From CAZUDI01 sp964618975 (lineage in GTDB: Bacteria > Desulfobacterota > Desulfomonilia > UBA1062), in contig CAZUDI010000063.1 of NCBI GenBank assembly GCA_964618975.1, positions 1 to 22,095 on the forward strand: a DNA stretch of 22,095 nucleotides, read 5' to 3'. Both the position numbers and the translations under genes were made by a program. The notes beneath the pieces were generated by a model, which saw only the letters and a program-made list of their open reading frames with translations, did not search any database and had not been told where the DNA came from. How positions within the stretch are numbered: the first letter of the stretch is position 1; the number at the start of each line of letters is the position of its first letter. Shown piece by piece: positions 14,038 through 22,095 of this stretch.

Positions 14038-14065
14038 ATTATTATGATATTATTGAGATAATAAT
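14038..14065. promoter_or_regulatory. AT-rich inverted repeat upstream of the FDH promoter
   Basis: ATTATTAT (14038-14045) and ATAATAAT (14058-14065) form perfect 8-bp arms around a 12-bp spacer, beginning 8 bp upstream of the -24 box. It could bind an activator or a bending protein such as IHF, or simply be low-complexity AT DNA. Confidence 0.3.
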
Positions 14066-14096
14066 GGAATGACCCGGAGGGGGGAACTGCCGCGGG

Positions 14097-14396
14097 GGTG
14101 TTCCTCCCCGGGAGGCGGGGCCAATCGCCCCGGCCCTCCTTCGCAGAGCAGGACCTCAATGGCCCGATGGTCGCATTCCCCGCTGCTTGCAGCGGAAAGC
14201 AGGGGCCTCAGGCTTGCCCTGGGGTTCATGCCCCTGATTCGTTAGGGATCGGATTCCGCGCTGTTGGCGATGACAAGCAGGGCCCAGGGTTTGACCTGGG
14301 CATCCCATGATACGCGGGCGGCCGGACAGATTCCATCCCCGGCCCGGCAAGGCTTTTCGTTTGCAATCGGGCCCCATATGCACTAAAGGGCCTAGC
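14097..14396. other. Intergenic region with palindromes before the radical SAM gene
   Basis: No supported gene lies here. It contains CCGCTGC-TT-GCAGCGG (14180-14195) and GCCCAGG-GTTTGA-CCTGGGC (14282-14301), both perfect 7-bp stems. It may hold the rightward promoter and leader of the radical SAM gene, but no clear -35/-10 or -24/-12 element was found on the plus strand. Confidence 0.4.
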
Positions 14397-15656
14397 ATGA
14401 CCGATGACGCCCCCAGCATGGTTTTTGCCGATCAGGATGGGAACATCATGGATTTCCCCCCCCTGGCCATGGTGGGGCGCAGCGGAGACTACCTGACACC
14501 TCTGAACCGCGAGGAAGTGATTGCACTCCCGCCCGGGGCGCAGCTCTACGTGCTGCCGCAGCGCCACCCCCTGGGGATGGACCGTGAGAGCGGGGAGGTC
14601 GTGGTCATGGAACGCAACCCCTTCGACGAGCGACAGGCGGCCTACGCCGTAGCCACCTTCCTTCCGGCGGCCCACACGCAGACCTACCTGGCGGCCTGGG
14701 AACGCTGTCCGGACAGCCCGGTCCTGCCGCTGTATGCCTATACCGCCCTGGGATGGAGCGAGGGCTTCGTTACCACCGCGCTGAGGACCGACCCCTCCCG
14801 CCGCCAGGACCCCGATACCTTTGACATGCAGAGCGTGCAGGCAGGCATCCAGAGGTGGAGGGGACTCTTCCCCGACAACCGCCTCGTGGAGCACCTTTGC
14901 CACTGCGCGCTGGGCTACGGGTGCCCGGCGGCCCTGAACCTTTTCCAGGGCCGCGAGGAGGCCCCCCTGCCAACTTCGCCTGCCTGCAACGCCCGCTGCC
15001 TGGGCTGCATCTCGCTGCAGGACTGTCAGGGTCCGCCTTCGCCCCAGCAGCGCATCACCTTCGTGCCCACGCCCGACGAGATCGCCCAGATCGCCCTTAA
15101 GCATATCGCGGAGGTGGAGCGGGCGGTGGTGAGCTTCGGTCAGGGCTGCGAAGGCGAGCCGCTCCTGGTGAGCGACGTGATTCGGGAGGCCATCCGCCTC
15201 ATACGCCGGCAAACCTCCCGGGGCACCATCAACCTCAATTCCAACGCCTCCCTGCCCGAGAGGATCGCCGAGCTGGCCGACGCCGGTCTGGACAGCCTGC
15301 GCATCAGCACGAATTCCCTGCGCCGGGCGACCTATGAGGCCTATTTCCGCCCCACCTACGACTTTGCCGATGTGCTACAGAGCGCCAGAATCATGAAAAC
15401 CCGTGGAAAATTCGTCTCCCTCAACCTGTTCGTGTTTCCCGGGGTCACGGATGCCCCCAAGGAGGCCCAGGCGCTGAAGGACTTTGTGGCCGAGACGGGC
15501 GTAGACCTGATCCAGTGGCGCAACCTGAACATCGATCCGGACAGCTACCTCGAGACACTCAACCAGCGCCTGCCCTTCGGCATGGGCATGCAGCGCCTCA
15601 TCCGGGAGATTCCCGCCCGCTGCGGATATTTCAACCCCAGCCTGGAGCAGGCCTGA
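14397..15656 (+). CDS. Radical SAM protein of unknown function
   Basis: A 419-aa protein. The radical SAM cluster motif is Cys197-X3-Cys201-X2-Cys204 (ACNARCLGC), followed by a GGEP-like GQGCEGEPLL and a barrel segment NLNSNASLPERIAELADAGLDSLRIST. The first ~190 residues are not a domain I recognise; they contain extra cysteines (168, 170, 176), and Cys210 follows the cluster motif, which could support another metal site. It should cleave S-adenosylmethionine to start radical chemistry on an unknown substrate. The ATG at 14397 (AAGGG 6 nt upstream) is preferred over 14307, whose extra 30 residues look non-coding. It diverges from the formate dehydrogenase operon and converges with the SpoIIE phosphatase gene. 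A maturase or cofactor role linked to FDH is possible but has no direct support. Confidence 0.85.
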   Translation: MTDDAPSMVFADQDGNIMDFPPLAMVGRSGDYLTPLNREEVIALPPGAQLYVLPQRHPLGMDRESGEVVVMERNPFDERQAAYAVATFLPAAHTQTYLAAWERCPDSPVLPLYAYTALGWSEGFVTTALRTDPSRRQDPDTFDMQSVQAGIQRWRGLFPDNRLVEHLCHCALGYGCPAALNLFQGREEAPLPTSPACNARCLGCISLQDCQGPPSPQQRITFVPTPDEIAQIALKHIAEVERAVVSFGQGCEGEPLLVSDVIREAIRLIRRQTSRGTINLNSNASLPERIAELADAGLDSLRISTNSLRRATYEAYFRPTYDFADVLQSARIMKTRGKFVSLNLFVFPGVTDAPKEAQALKDFVAETGVDLIQWRNLNIDPDSYLETLNQRLPFGMGMQRLIREIPARCGYFNPSLEQA

Positions 15657-15678
15657 GATGTAGATCCGGGATCCCTCG

Positions 15679-15729
15679 GGGGAAGGCTTCCCTGCCGGCG
15701 GTTCCTGAAAACTGAGCAGGGCCTTCCCC
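15679..15729. terminator. Bidirectional terminator hairpin
   Basis: GGGGAAGG (15679-15686) pairs with CCTTCCCC (15722-15729), and CCCTGC (15690-15695) with GCAGGG (15716-15721): 14 bp in total with a 3-nt bulge and a 20-nt loop. It lies between the converging radical SAM and SpoIIE genes and can serve both strands. No long T-tract is present. Confidence 0.6.
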
Positions 15730-15809
15730 GGGTTTCATGCCATGACGGAGGTACCCTGTTTCTGGGGCTCTTCCCCGGAAAGGCGGGACAGACAAGGGGG
15801 CAGGTTCGC

Positions 15810-17090
15810 TCAGAACTCCACGAAATCGCCCGAGGACAGGTCGCCGGGGGATGTCTCCTCACCCGCTGGTACACCCTGGGCGAATTCCGTGAACTCCAGG
15901 AGCAGCACCGTGAAATCGTCCTCAAAGGTATCGCGTGCGGCAAAGGCGCGCACGGCGGCCTCGATGCGGTCGATGGCCTCCTGCCCGTGGGCGTCAGACA
16001 TCACCTGGACGAAAAGTTCCTTGAGACGCTGTTTTCCGAACTGGTTGCCCTGGGCGTCCTCGGTTTCCAGCAGACAGTCGGTGTAGAGCAGCAGCGCATC
16101 GTCCTGGTCTATGGACAGGCTCATTTCATCATAGTCACCATCATCGAACATGCCGATGAAGAATCCGTCCGTATCCAGTTCCTCGACCCGACCGGAGGCG
16201 CGCCGCAGGAGCAGCGGGGTGGGGTGGCCGGCATTGGCATAGCTGATACCCCCCCGGAAGCGGTCGGCCAGGAGGTAGAAGGCCGTGATATAGTCCTCCT
16301 TGACGATGGACTTGATCTCCTCGTTGAGGATGTGAAAGAGCACCTTGGGGCTGGCCACCGTAAAGGCCAGCGAGTGGAAGCTCATCTTGAACATGGAGGC
16401 CACAAGCGCCGCGGCTACCCCGTGTCCGGAAACGTCGGCAATGATGAAACCCGTGATGCCCTGGCCGAGATCGACCACGTCATAGAGGTCACCGCCGATG
16501 TTCATGGAGGGGATGTATTTCGTGGCCAGGCTCACGCCGTTGAAGCTCTCATAGATGTCCGGCAGCAGACTCTTCTGCAGCTTGCCGGCCATCTCGAGCT
16601 CCTGGATCATGTGGCGGTTCTTTTCCTGGATGATCTCATTCTTTTCGTCCACCTCGGCCAGGGCCATGGCGAGACGGGCGGCCTGCTCCTCCATGAGGTC
16701 ACGGGACTCGGAGGTCTCCAGCAGGAAGCGTTCCATTTGCTGGCGTGCCTGGACCAGGCCCGTGATGTCGCTGAAAACCACCACCTCACCCGTGCGGCTG
16801 TCGCCCAGTGCGATGGAGGCATGGTGTTTCTCGAGCGAACGTGGCTGCCCGTCCGGCAGGTGCAGGGTGTATTCCCGTGAGGGGTGCTCGATGAGACAAC
16901 GCACGCTTTCGGTCAGGTCCTCGCCCGTGCAGCCGACGACCGCCTCCCTGGCGACGCCGGTGATCTCTTCGGCGACCCGATTCCACAGCAGGACCGGGCC
17001 ATTCTTGATCCGCACCATCAGCCCCGAGGGCAGGGTGTCGAGTAGTGCCGGCAGCAGATACTTCGGGGACACACCCTCAAGATGTTTCAT
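15810..17090 (-). CDS. PAS-SpoIIE (PP2C-type) serine phosphatase with DFVEF tail
   Basis: A 426-aa cytoplasmic protein: PAS-like domain (about 12-115), coiled-coil linker (115-170), then a SpoIIE/RsbU-type PP2C phosphatase (about 185-405) with metal-binding motifs GGDLYD (Asp201), ADVSGHG (Asp219), YTDCLLET and EDDFTVLLL. Known relatives dephosphorylate STAS-domain anti-sigma antagonists. It is the last gene of the chemosensory operon, after an RsbW-like ATPase. After a disordered Pro/Ser/Gly stretch the protein ends in GDFVEF, resembling the DFEEF end of the MCP encoded first in the operon. The ATG at 17090 is chosen; a GTG at 17108 behind AGGAG is the alternative. The in-frame extension up to 17447 overlaps the ATPase gene and is rejected. 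Confidence 0.87.
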   Translation of the reverse strand: MKHLEGVSPKYLLPALLDTLPSGLMVRIKNGPVLLWNRVAEEITGVAREAVVGCTGEDLTESVRCLIEHPSREYTLHLPDGQPRSLEKHHASIALGDSRTGEVVVFSDITGLVQARQQMERFLLETSESRDLMEEQAARLAMALAEVDEKNEIIQEKNRHMIQELEMAGKLQKSLLPDIYESFNGVSLATKYIPSMNIGGDLYDVVDLGQGITGFIIADVSGHGVAAALVASMFKMSFHSLAFTVASPKVLFHILNEEIKSIVKEDYITAFYLLADRFRGGISYANAGHPTPLLLRRASGRVEELDTDGFFIGMFDDGDYDEMSLSIDQDDALLLYTDCLLETEDAQGNQFGKQRLKELFVQVMSDAHGQEAIDRIEAAVRAFAARDTFEDDFTVLLLEFTEFAQGVPAGEETSPGDLSSGDFVEF

Positions 17091-17137
17091 CGGATTGTCT
17101 CTTTTCACATCGCTCCTGACGTGCCCTTCGTCCACGG

Positions 17138-17656
17138 CTATATGCGATTCTTGATCAGCGTCACCGCCGAGGGCTGGCGGCGGATGATGACCCGGTCCAT
17201 GAGTCGCCGCATGATCAGGATGCCTCTCCCGTTGGGGGTCAGCCCCCGGGAGGGGGTGATGCCCCGTGGCCGCCCTGGGCCTGGATCCTGGACGCGTACG
17301 CATACCCTGTGGGCTTCGACAAGGATATTCAGGACAATCTCGCGCTCGCCCCAGTGCGGATCCATGAGACGCAGGCGCTTCAGGTGCTGATAGCGGTCCG
17401 GAGAGGAGAGATCCGCGGGCCTCTGGCTGGAATCGAGCTCCAGGCATCCGTAATCGAGGGCATTGATCAGCGCCTCGTTCAATGCGATACAGAGTTCCCC
17501 GCTCTTCTTGGGCGAGAGGATGCCCAGGCGCTTCAGTCTTGCGCCCACCGTGCGAGCGAGATCATCGGGACGGGTCTGACGGGCCTTGACCCTGAAGGTG
17601 ATCTCGGCACGCTCGAGGAGATACTCGAGCTTCTGCTCGCGTCCTTTGTCTGCCAC
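17138..17656 (-). CDS. RsbW/SpoIIAB-like ATP-binding regulator
   Basis: A 172-aa GHKL ATPase without a histidine phosphoacceptor domain. It has an N-box ALNEALINALDYG (Glu61, Asn65), DPGPG (124-128) and GRGILIMRRLMD (143-154). Such proteins are serine kinases and anti-sigma or anti-target factors in partner switching. The GTG start directly abuts the cheB stop codon, so translation is probably coupled. It is followed 47 nt later by a SpoIIE phosphatase, the usual functional opponent. No STAS-domain partner is encoded in the window, so the phosphorylated substrate must lie elsewhere or be unconventional. An insert between the N-box and DPGPG (residues 72-106, charged) is longer than in typical RsbW. 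Confidence 0.82.
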   Translation of the reverse strand: MADKGREQKLEYLLERAEITFRVKARQTRPDDLARTVGARLKRLGILSPKKSGELCIALNEALINALDYGCLELDSSQRPADLSSPDRYQHLKRLRLMDPHWGEREIVLNILVEAHRVCVRVQDPGPGRPRGITPSRGLTPNGRGILIMRRLMDRVIIRRQPSAVTLIKNRI

Positions 17657-18718
17657 CTATTCCGTCCTGTTCATGATATTCTGGGCGATCGACCCCAGGG
17701 GCAGCACCTGGGAAGCCCCCCCCATCTCAATGGCCACGCGGGGCATGCCGAACACCACGCAGGTCTCTTCGTCCTGGGCAATGGTGTGGGCGCCCGCCTG
17801 CCTCATCTCGCACAACCCCCTGGCCCCGTCATCCCCCATACCGGTCAGCAGGATCCCGATGGCGTCCGCTCCGAGGGTATTGGCCGCCGAGCGGAAGAGG
17901 ACATCCACCGAGGGCTTGTGGCGGTTGACGGGGGGGCCTTCCGAGATCTTGACATAGAAGCCGTCGTTCCCGCGATTGATGATCATGTGTTTGCCGCCCG
18001 GGGCGATAAGGGCCATGCCGCTACGGAGCATGTCATTGTTGTTGGCCTCTTGCACCGTTATGGCGGTGAGTGAATTCAGCCTGTCGGCAAAGGACTTGGT
18101 GAATACCGGCGGCATGTGCTGAACCACCACCACCGGCGGGGCGTTTTCTGGCAGGGAGTAGAGGATCTGCTCGATGGCCACCGTCCCCCCCGTAGAGGCC
18201 CCGATGACCACCACCGTCTCGCCCCGTGTGACACGGGAGCGGGGCTGCGACTTGATCACCGCATCCATCCCGAGTTTGGGCGGGACGTTCAGCGGAGGGG
18301 CTATGGCCTTCTTGAGGCGGGCCTGGGAGGCGGCCTTGACCTTGGAGAGCAGGATCTCACGCAGTTCGTCCATGTTCTCGCTGAAGCGGGCGGTCGGCTT
18401 GGCGATAAAGTCGATGGCCCCCAGCGAGAGGGCCTTCAGCGTGGCGTCGGCCCCCTTCTGTGTCAGGGAAGAGAACATGAGTACCGGCATGGGGTGGGCC
18501 TTCATGAGCTTTTCCAGGAAGGTCAGCCCGTCCATCCTGGGCATCTCGACATCGAGGGTGAGCACGTCGGGCAGCAGGGTCTTGATCTTGCGGATGGCGA
18601 TCAGGGGGTCGGGGGCCACACCGACGACCTCGATGGACGGATCATTGTCCAGGATACCGGTGAGCACCTTCCTTACCAGGGCCGAGTCATCAACGATGAG
18701 CACCTTGATCTTTTTCAT
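17657..18718 (-). CDS. cheB: Chemotaxis protein-glutamate methylesterase/deamidase CheB
   Basis: 353 aa: receiver domain (4-120) with Asp56 (LDVEMPRMDG) and Lys108, a linker, and a C-terminal methylesterase (about 165-350). The catalytic triad is Ser175 in GASTGG, His201 in QHMPP and Asp297 in GMGDDGA. It removes methyl groups from MCP glutamates and is activated by phosphorylation, normally by a CheA kinase not seen in this window. The ATG lies 2 nt after the cheD stop. All active-site residues are present, so it should be functional. It belongs to the MCP-cheW-cheR-cheD-cheB operon and gives the cluster a complete adaptation module. Confidence 0.96.
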   Translation of the reverse strand: MKKIKVLIVDDSALVRKVLTGILDNDPSIEVVGVAPDPLIAIRKIKTLLPDVLTLDVEMPRMDGLTFLEKLMKAHPMPVLMFSSLTQKGADATLKALSLGAIDFIAKPTARFSENMDELREILLSKVKAASQARLKKAIAPPLNVPPKLGMDAVIKSQPRSRVTRGETVVVIGASTGGTVAIEQILYSLPENAPPVVVVQHMPPVFTKSFADRLNSLTAITVQEANNNDMLRSGMALIAPGGKHMIINRGNDGFYVKISEGPPVNRHKPSVDVLFRSAANTLGADAIGILLTGMGDDGARGLCEMRQAGAHTIAQDEETCVVFGMPRVAIEMGGASQVLPLGSIAQNIMNRTE

Positions 18719-18720
18719 AA

Positions 18721-19308
18721 TCAGTCCCCGAAGAGGGTGAGATCCCCCTCGCGTTCCCTTTCCTGGAAGAGTCGGGCCTTGTAGTCGCTCTCGGCACGGA
18801 TGATTTGTGAGTCCACCGTGGATTTGAGACGCTTGAGGAGCACCCGGGCGCTGTCGGAGAAAAAGAGGATCTTTCTCCCGGCATATCCTCCCACGTCCTG
18901 CTTCACGATGGAAATCTGCTCCATTCCGAGGAAGGCCCGTACGAATTCGATATTCGACTCGGGGACATTGCCGTCGCTCTTACGGAAATTGAGCACATGC
19001 CCACCACCGAATATCTTGGCTTCGAAATTGTCCTTGTTGCCGCCGTGCTTGATCATATCCCCGATGAGCTGTTCCATGGCGAACATCCCGTACTTGGCGG
19101 AGGCGGAAAGGAAGATCTCCTCGGACCTGACGTCACCGGGAAGCATGAAGTGGTTCATGCCCGCGATCCCGCTGCGCCTGTCCTTGAGGCAGACGGAGAT
19201 GCACGATCCCAGCACCGTGGCGATGATGTCGTTCCGGCTCACATGGTATTCTCCCGGATAGATCACAACCATGTTGCAATTGAATTTGGTGCTGTGTCGC
19301 GTATACAT
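18721..19308 (-). CDS. cheD: Chemoreceptor glutamine deamidase CheD
   Basis: 195 aa. The CheD catalytic set is visible: Thr31 and Cys36 in TVLGSCISVCL and His53 in GMNHFMLP, followed by the conserved KIFGGGHV segment. It deamidates receptor glutamines and in some bacteria binds CheC; no cheC is seen here. It carries about 30 C-terminal residues, rich in Arg and Glu, beyond the typical ~160-aa CheD. It starts 1 nt after the cheR stop behind AAGG and ends 2 nt before cheB, so it is firmly part of the operon. Confidence 0.94.
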   Translation of the reverse strand: MYTRHSTKFNCNMVVIYPGEYHVSRNDIIATVLGSCISVCLKDRRSGIAGMNHFMLPGDVRSEEIFLSASAKYGMFAMEQLIGDMIKHGGNKDNFEAKIFGGGHVLNFRKSDGNVPESNIEFVRAFLGMEQISIVKQDVGGYAGRKILFFSDSARVLLKRLKSTVDSQIIRAESDYKARLFQEREREGDLTLFGD

Positions 19309-19309
19309 G

Positions 19310-20143
<834 letters not shown>

Positions 20144-20145
20144 AC

Positions 20146-20628
20146 CTATACCCCGTCAACCACGTTCAGTTCATCGTTCGAGAGGAGCCGGTCGACGTCG
20201 AGAAGGATGATGAATTTGTTGTCCCTCACCCCCATGCCCTGAATGAATTCCGTGTGAACCCCGGTGGAAAAGTTCGGCCGCGGCCGGATCTCTTCCCGGT
20301 TCAGGGTAATCACGTCGCTGACCGCATCCACGATCAGGCCCATGATACGCCCTGCAACCTCGAGGATCATGATCACCGTGAACTGATCATAGGCCTTGGT
20401 TTCCATCATGAAACGCTCGCGCAGATCGATCACGGGCACCACGATCCCCCGCAGGTTCAGCACGCCCTTGATGAAGGAAGGCACCTTGGGGATGATGGTC
20501 AACGCCTGATGTGCGATGATCTCGTTAAGCTTCAGGATCGGAATCCCATAGGTCTCCCCTCCCAGGGAGAAGGTGACATATTGAGACGACAGTGCCTTGG
20601 CACCCTGGTTATCCTGCACTGATGGCAT
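20146..20628 (-). CDS. cheW: Chemotaxis coupling protein CheW
   Basis: 160 aa, a CheW SH3-like fold: FSLGGETYGIPILKLNEII near the N-terminus, FIKGVLNLRGIVVPVIDLRERF in the middle, and a hydrophobic beta strand with GLIVDAVSDVI. It bridges receptors to a CheA kinase, which is absent from the visible sequence and may lie beyond the right edge or elsewhere. The ATG at 20628 (MPSVQDN) is chosen because GGAGGAGAAG precedes it; the longer reading from 20664 overlaps the MCP end. The gene lies 13 nt after the MCP stop. Confidence 0.94.
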   Translation of the reverse strand: MPSVQDNQGAKALSSQYVTFSLGGETYGIPILKLNEIIAHQALTIIPKVPSFIKGVLNLRGIVVPVIDLRERFMMETKAYDQFTVIMILEVAGRIMGLIVDAVSDVITLNREEIRPRPNFSTGVHTEFIQGMGVRDNKFIILLDVDRLLSNDELNVVDGV

Positions 20629-20641
20629 GGGCTTCTCCTCC

Positions 20642-22095
20642 CTAGAATTCCTCGAAGTCGTCATCCTGAGCCGTCTGCGGCGCGGGCTGCACCCGGGCAG
20701 GTGCCTGGGGTCGCTCGGGCCGGGCGTGCGCCCGGCGTCCGGAGACGGCGCGGGTGTTTTCCTGGCCGACCTTGAAACGGTCCACCGTACCGGCCAGGTC
20801 GCGGGCTTCCGTGCTCAGGGTGTCGGAGGTGCTCGCCAGCTCCTCCACGGTGGAGGCGTTCTGCTGGGTGGTGGAATCGATCTGGGCCACGGCCCGGTTC
20901 AACTCGTCCACCCCGTTGGCCTGCTCGGCCGACGAGGCGGCGATCTCCTCCATGGTCTGCGAGAGGTCGTCGATGTGGGCCGTAATCTGGGTCAGGCTCT
21001 CGCCCGACTTCTTCACCATATCGTCGCCGGCGGCGATCTTGTTGACCGTGTCCTCGATCAGGTCCCTGATCTGGCGCGCCGCGTCCCCGGAACGCTGCGC
21101 CAGGGCGCGTACCTCCTCGGCCACCACGGCGAAGCCCTTGCCGTGCTCCCCGGCCCGGGCGGCCTCGACTGCGGCGTTGAGTGCCAGCAGGTTGGTCTGG
21201 AAGGCCACCTCGTTGACGGTGGAGATAATGTCGCCGATCTTCTTCGAGGCCTGCGAGATGCCTTCCATGGCCCGCATCAGGTCCTCGGAGGCCATAGCCG
21301 AGTTGTTGGTCATATCCACCATCACGCGCGCCTTCTCGCGCCCGTCGGAGGCATTGGCGGCGTTCTGTTTGATGGCCGAGGTCATCTCCTCGATGGTGGC
21401 CGCCACCTCCTCGATGGCCGAGGCCTGCTCCTGCGTGGCCTGGGAGAGGCCCTGCGCCCCGGACGAGACCTCCTGCGTGGCCGCGTCCACCTGCAGCGAG
21501 GTGGCCTTGACCTTGGCGATCACCTCCTCCAGGTTTTCCATGAAGACGTTGAACCAGTGTGCCAGATCCCCCATCTCGTCGTGTGTCAGCACCGGCAGGC
21601 GCACCGACAGGTCGGCCTCGCCCTGGGCGATCTCCTCCATCTTGGCGGCGATCTCGCTGGCCTTGTTGGCGATCCCGCGCGACATGAGGATGGATATGAT
21701 CACCACGAGCACCGCCACCACGAGCAGGAAGACGTACATCTGGGTCTTGAGCGTGCCGACCTTGGCGAAGACCTCGTCCGCCGGCACCGCCCCCCACATG
21801 ATCCAGTCGAGGTCCTGATTGTAGACCAGGTAGCCGATCTTGCGCGACCCGTCATAGGTATACTCGTAGTAGCCCTGTCTCTGGTTCACCGCGTCGCGCA
21901 CAAAGTCAAAACTTTTATAGGGCGTCATGCTGTTGATATACTCGGGGTTGGGATGTGCCACGCACAGCCCCTTGGAGTTCATGACAACCAGGTAGCCGGT
22001 CTCGAAGTAGCGCTCCTTGCTGGCCTGTTTGACCAGGTCCTGCTTGAGGTTCTTGGTGAGCTGCTCGCGGATGACGTCCAGATTGCCGGAGATGG
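20642..22095 (-). CDS. Methyl-accepting chemotaxis protein (5' end outside the window)
   Basis: The frame is open to the right edge; 483 residues are visible and the N-terminus is missing. From the edge: the end of a single-Cache periplasmic sensor domain (GYLVVMNSKGLCVAHPNP, then YLVYNQDLDWIMWG), a membrane helix (MYVFLLVVAVLVVIISILMS), HAMP, and the cytoplasmic signalling coiled coil with the conserved tip NLLALNAAVEAARAGE followed by GKGFAVVAEEVRALA. The C-terminus is a Pro/Ala/Arg-rich flexible stretch ending QDDDFEEF, which resembles the XWXXF-type docking peptide for CheR/CheB with Phe in place of Trp. It is the first visible gene of the chemosensory operon and presumably its input. Confidence 0.95.
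   Translation of the reverse strand, partial: ISGNLDVIREQLTKNLKQDLVKQASKERYFETGYLVVMNSKGLCVAHPNPEYINSMTPYKSFDFVRDAVNQRQGYYEYTYDGSRKIGYLVYNQDLDWIMWGAVPADEVFAKVGTLKTQMYVFLLVVAVLVVIISILMSRGIANKASEIAAKMEEIAQGEADLSVRLPVLTHDEMGDLAHWFNVFMENLEEVIAKVKATSLQVDAATQEVSSGAQGLSQATQEQASAIEEVAATIEEMTSAIKQNAANASDGREKARVMVDMTNNSAMASEDLMRAMEGISQASKKIGDIISTVNEVAFQTNLLALNAAVEAARAGEHGKGFAVVAEEVRALAQRSGDAARQIRDLIEDTVNKIAAGDDMVKKSGESLTQITAHIDDLSQTMEEIAASSAEQANGVDELNRAVAQIDSTTQQNASTVEELASTSDTLSTEARDLAGTVDRFKVGQENTRAVSGRRAHARPERPQAPARVQPAPQTAQDDDFEEF

Noticed and set aside
14265..14278. TGGCGATGACAAGC as a sigma-54 promoter for the radical SAM gene
   Set aside because: GG and GC are separated by 9 nt rather than 10 and the TTGC block is missing.
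14098..14310. 70-aa plus-strand ORF overlapping an upstream ATG of the radical SAM frame
   Set aside because: No ribosome binding site, low-complexity product, and the better radical SAM start lies at 14397.
17091..17447. N-terminal extension of the SpoIIE phosphatase to 545 aa
   Set aside because: The extra residues are Pro/Arg/His-rich, overlap most of the ATPase gene in another frame and show no domain.

Overview
The window reads as a chromosomal segment of an anaerobic, high-GC Gram-negative bacterium, most likely from the Desulfobacterota (the former Deltaproteobacteria). This is an inference. It rests on a selenocysteine formate dehydrogenase with soluble HydB/HydG-type electron-transfer subunits, several sigma-54 style signals, many two-component genes, and a chemosensory operon carrying CheD and a SpoIIE-type phosphatase. 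Almost all genes lie on the minus strand. The exceptions are a radical SAM gene and one or two very small genes.

Layout from left to right. 1-322 is non-coding: a sigma-70-like promoter points out of the left edge, and GC-rich hairpins follow. 323-3628 holds two tandem paralogous secreted alpha/beta hydrolases that share an odd Cys-Phe-[Ile/Val] C-terminal tail. 3779-4179 (plus strand) holds a doubtful small ORF and a convincing 74-aa CxxC/CxxC protein. 4479-10063 is a signal-transduction island: a REC-histidine kinase hybrid and a lone receiver behind a consensus sigma-54 promoter; an NtrC-type sigma-54 activator with its Cache-HAMP histidine kinase; and another lone receiver. 10053-13971 is a formate dehydrogenase operon with its own -24/-12 promoter. 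Its catalytic subunit is interrupted by an in-frame TGA (12725-12727), which I read as selenocysteine because a SECIS hairpin with a GGUCU loop follows at the same codon offset as in E. coli fdhF. 14397-15656 (plus strand) is a radical SAM protein of unknown role. 15810-22095 is a chemosensory operon transcribed leftward: MCP (cut by the window edge), CheW, CheR, CheD, CheB, an RsbW-like ATPase and a PAS-SpoIIE phosphatase.

How the parts may work together. Formate would be oxidised by FdhA. Electrons would pass through the HydB-like Fe-S subunit and the HydG-like flavoprotein to NAD(P)+, or run in reverse. The operon ends with a receiver gene and lies beside the sigma-54 activator/kinase pair, so phosphorylation-controlled sigma-54 transcription of formate metabolism is the simplest reading. 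In the chemosensory operon, the MCP and the SpoIIE phosphatase end in related peptides (DFEEF and DFVEF). This suggests that the phosphatase may be tethered to the CheR/CheB adaptation machinery, an arrangement I do not recognise from described systems. No CheA, CheY or STAS antagonist is visible in the window. There are no tRNAs, rRNAs, insertion sequences or CRISPR arrays that I can support.
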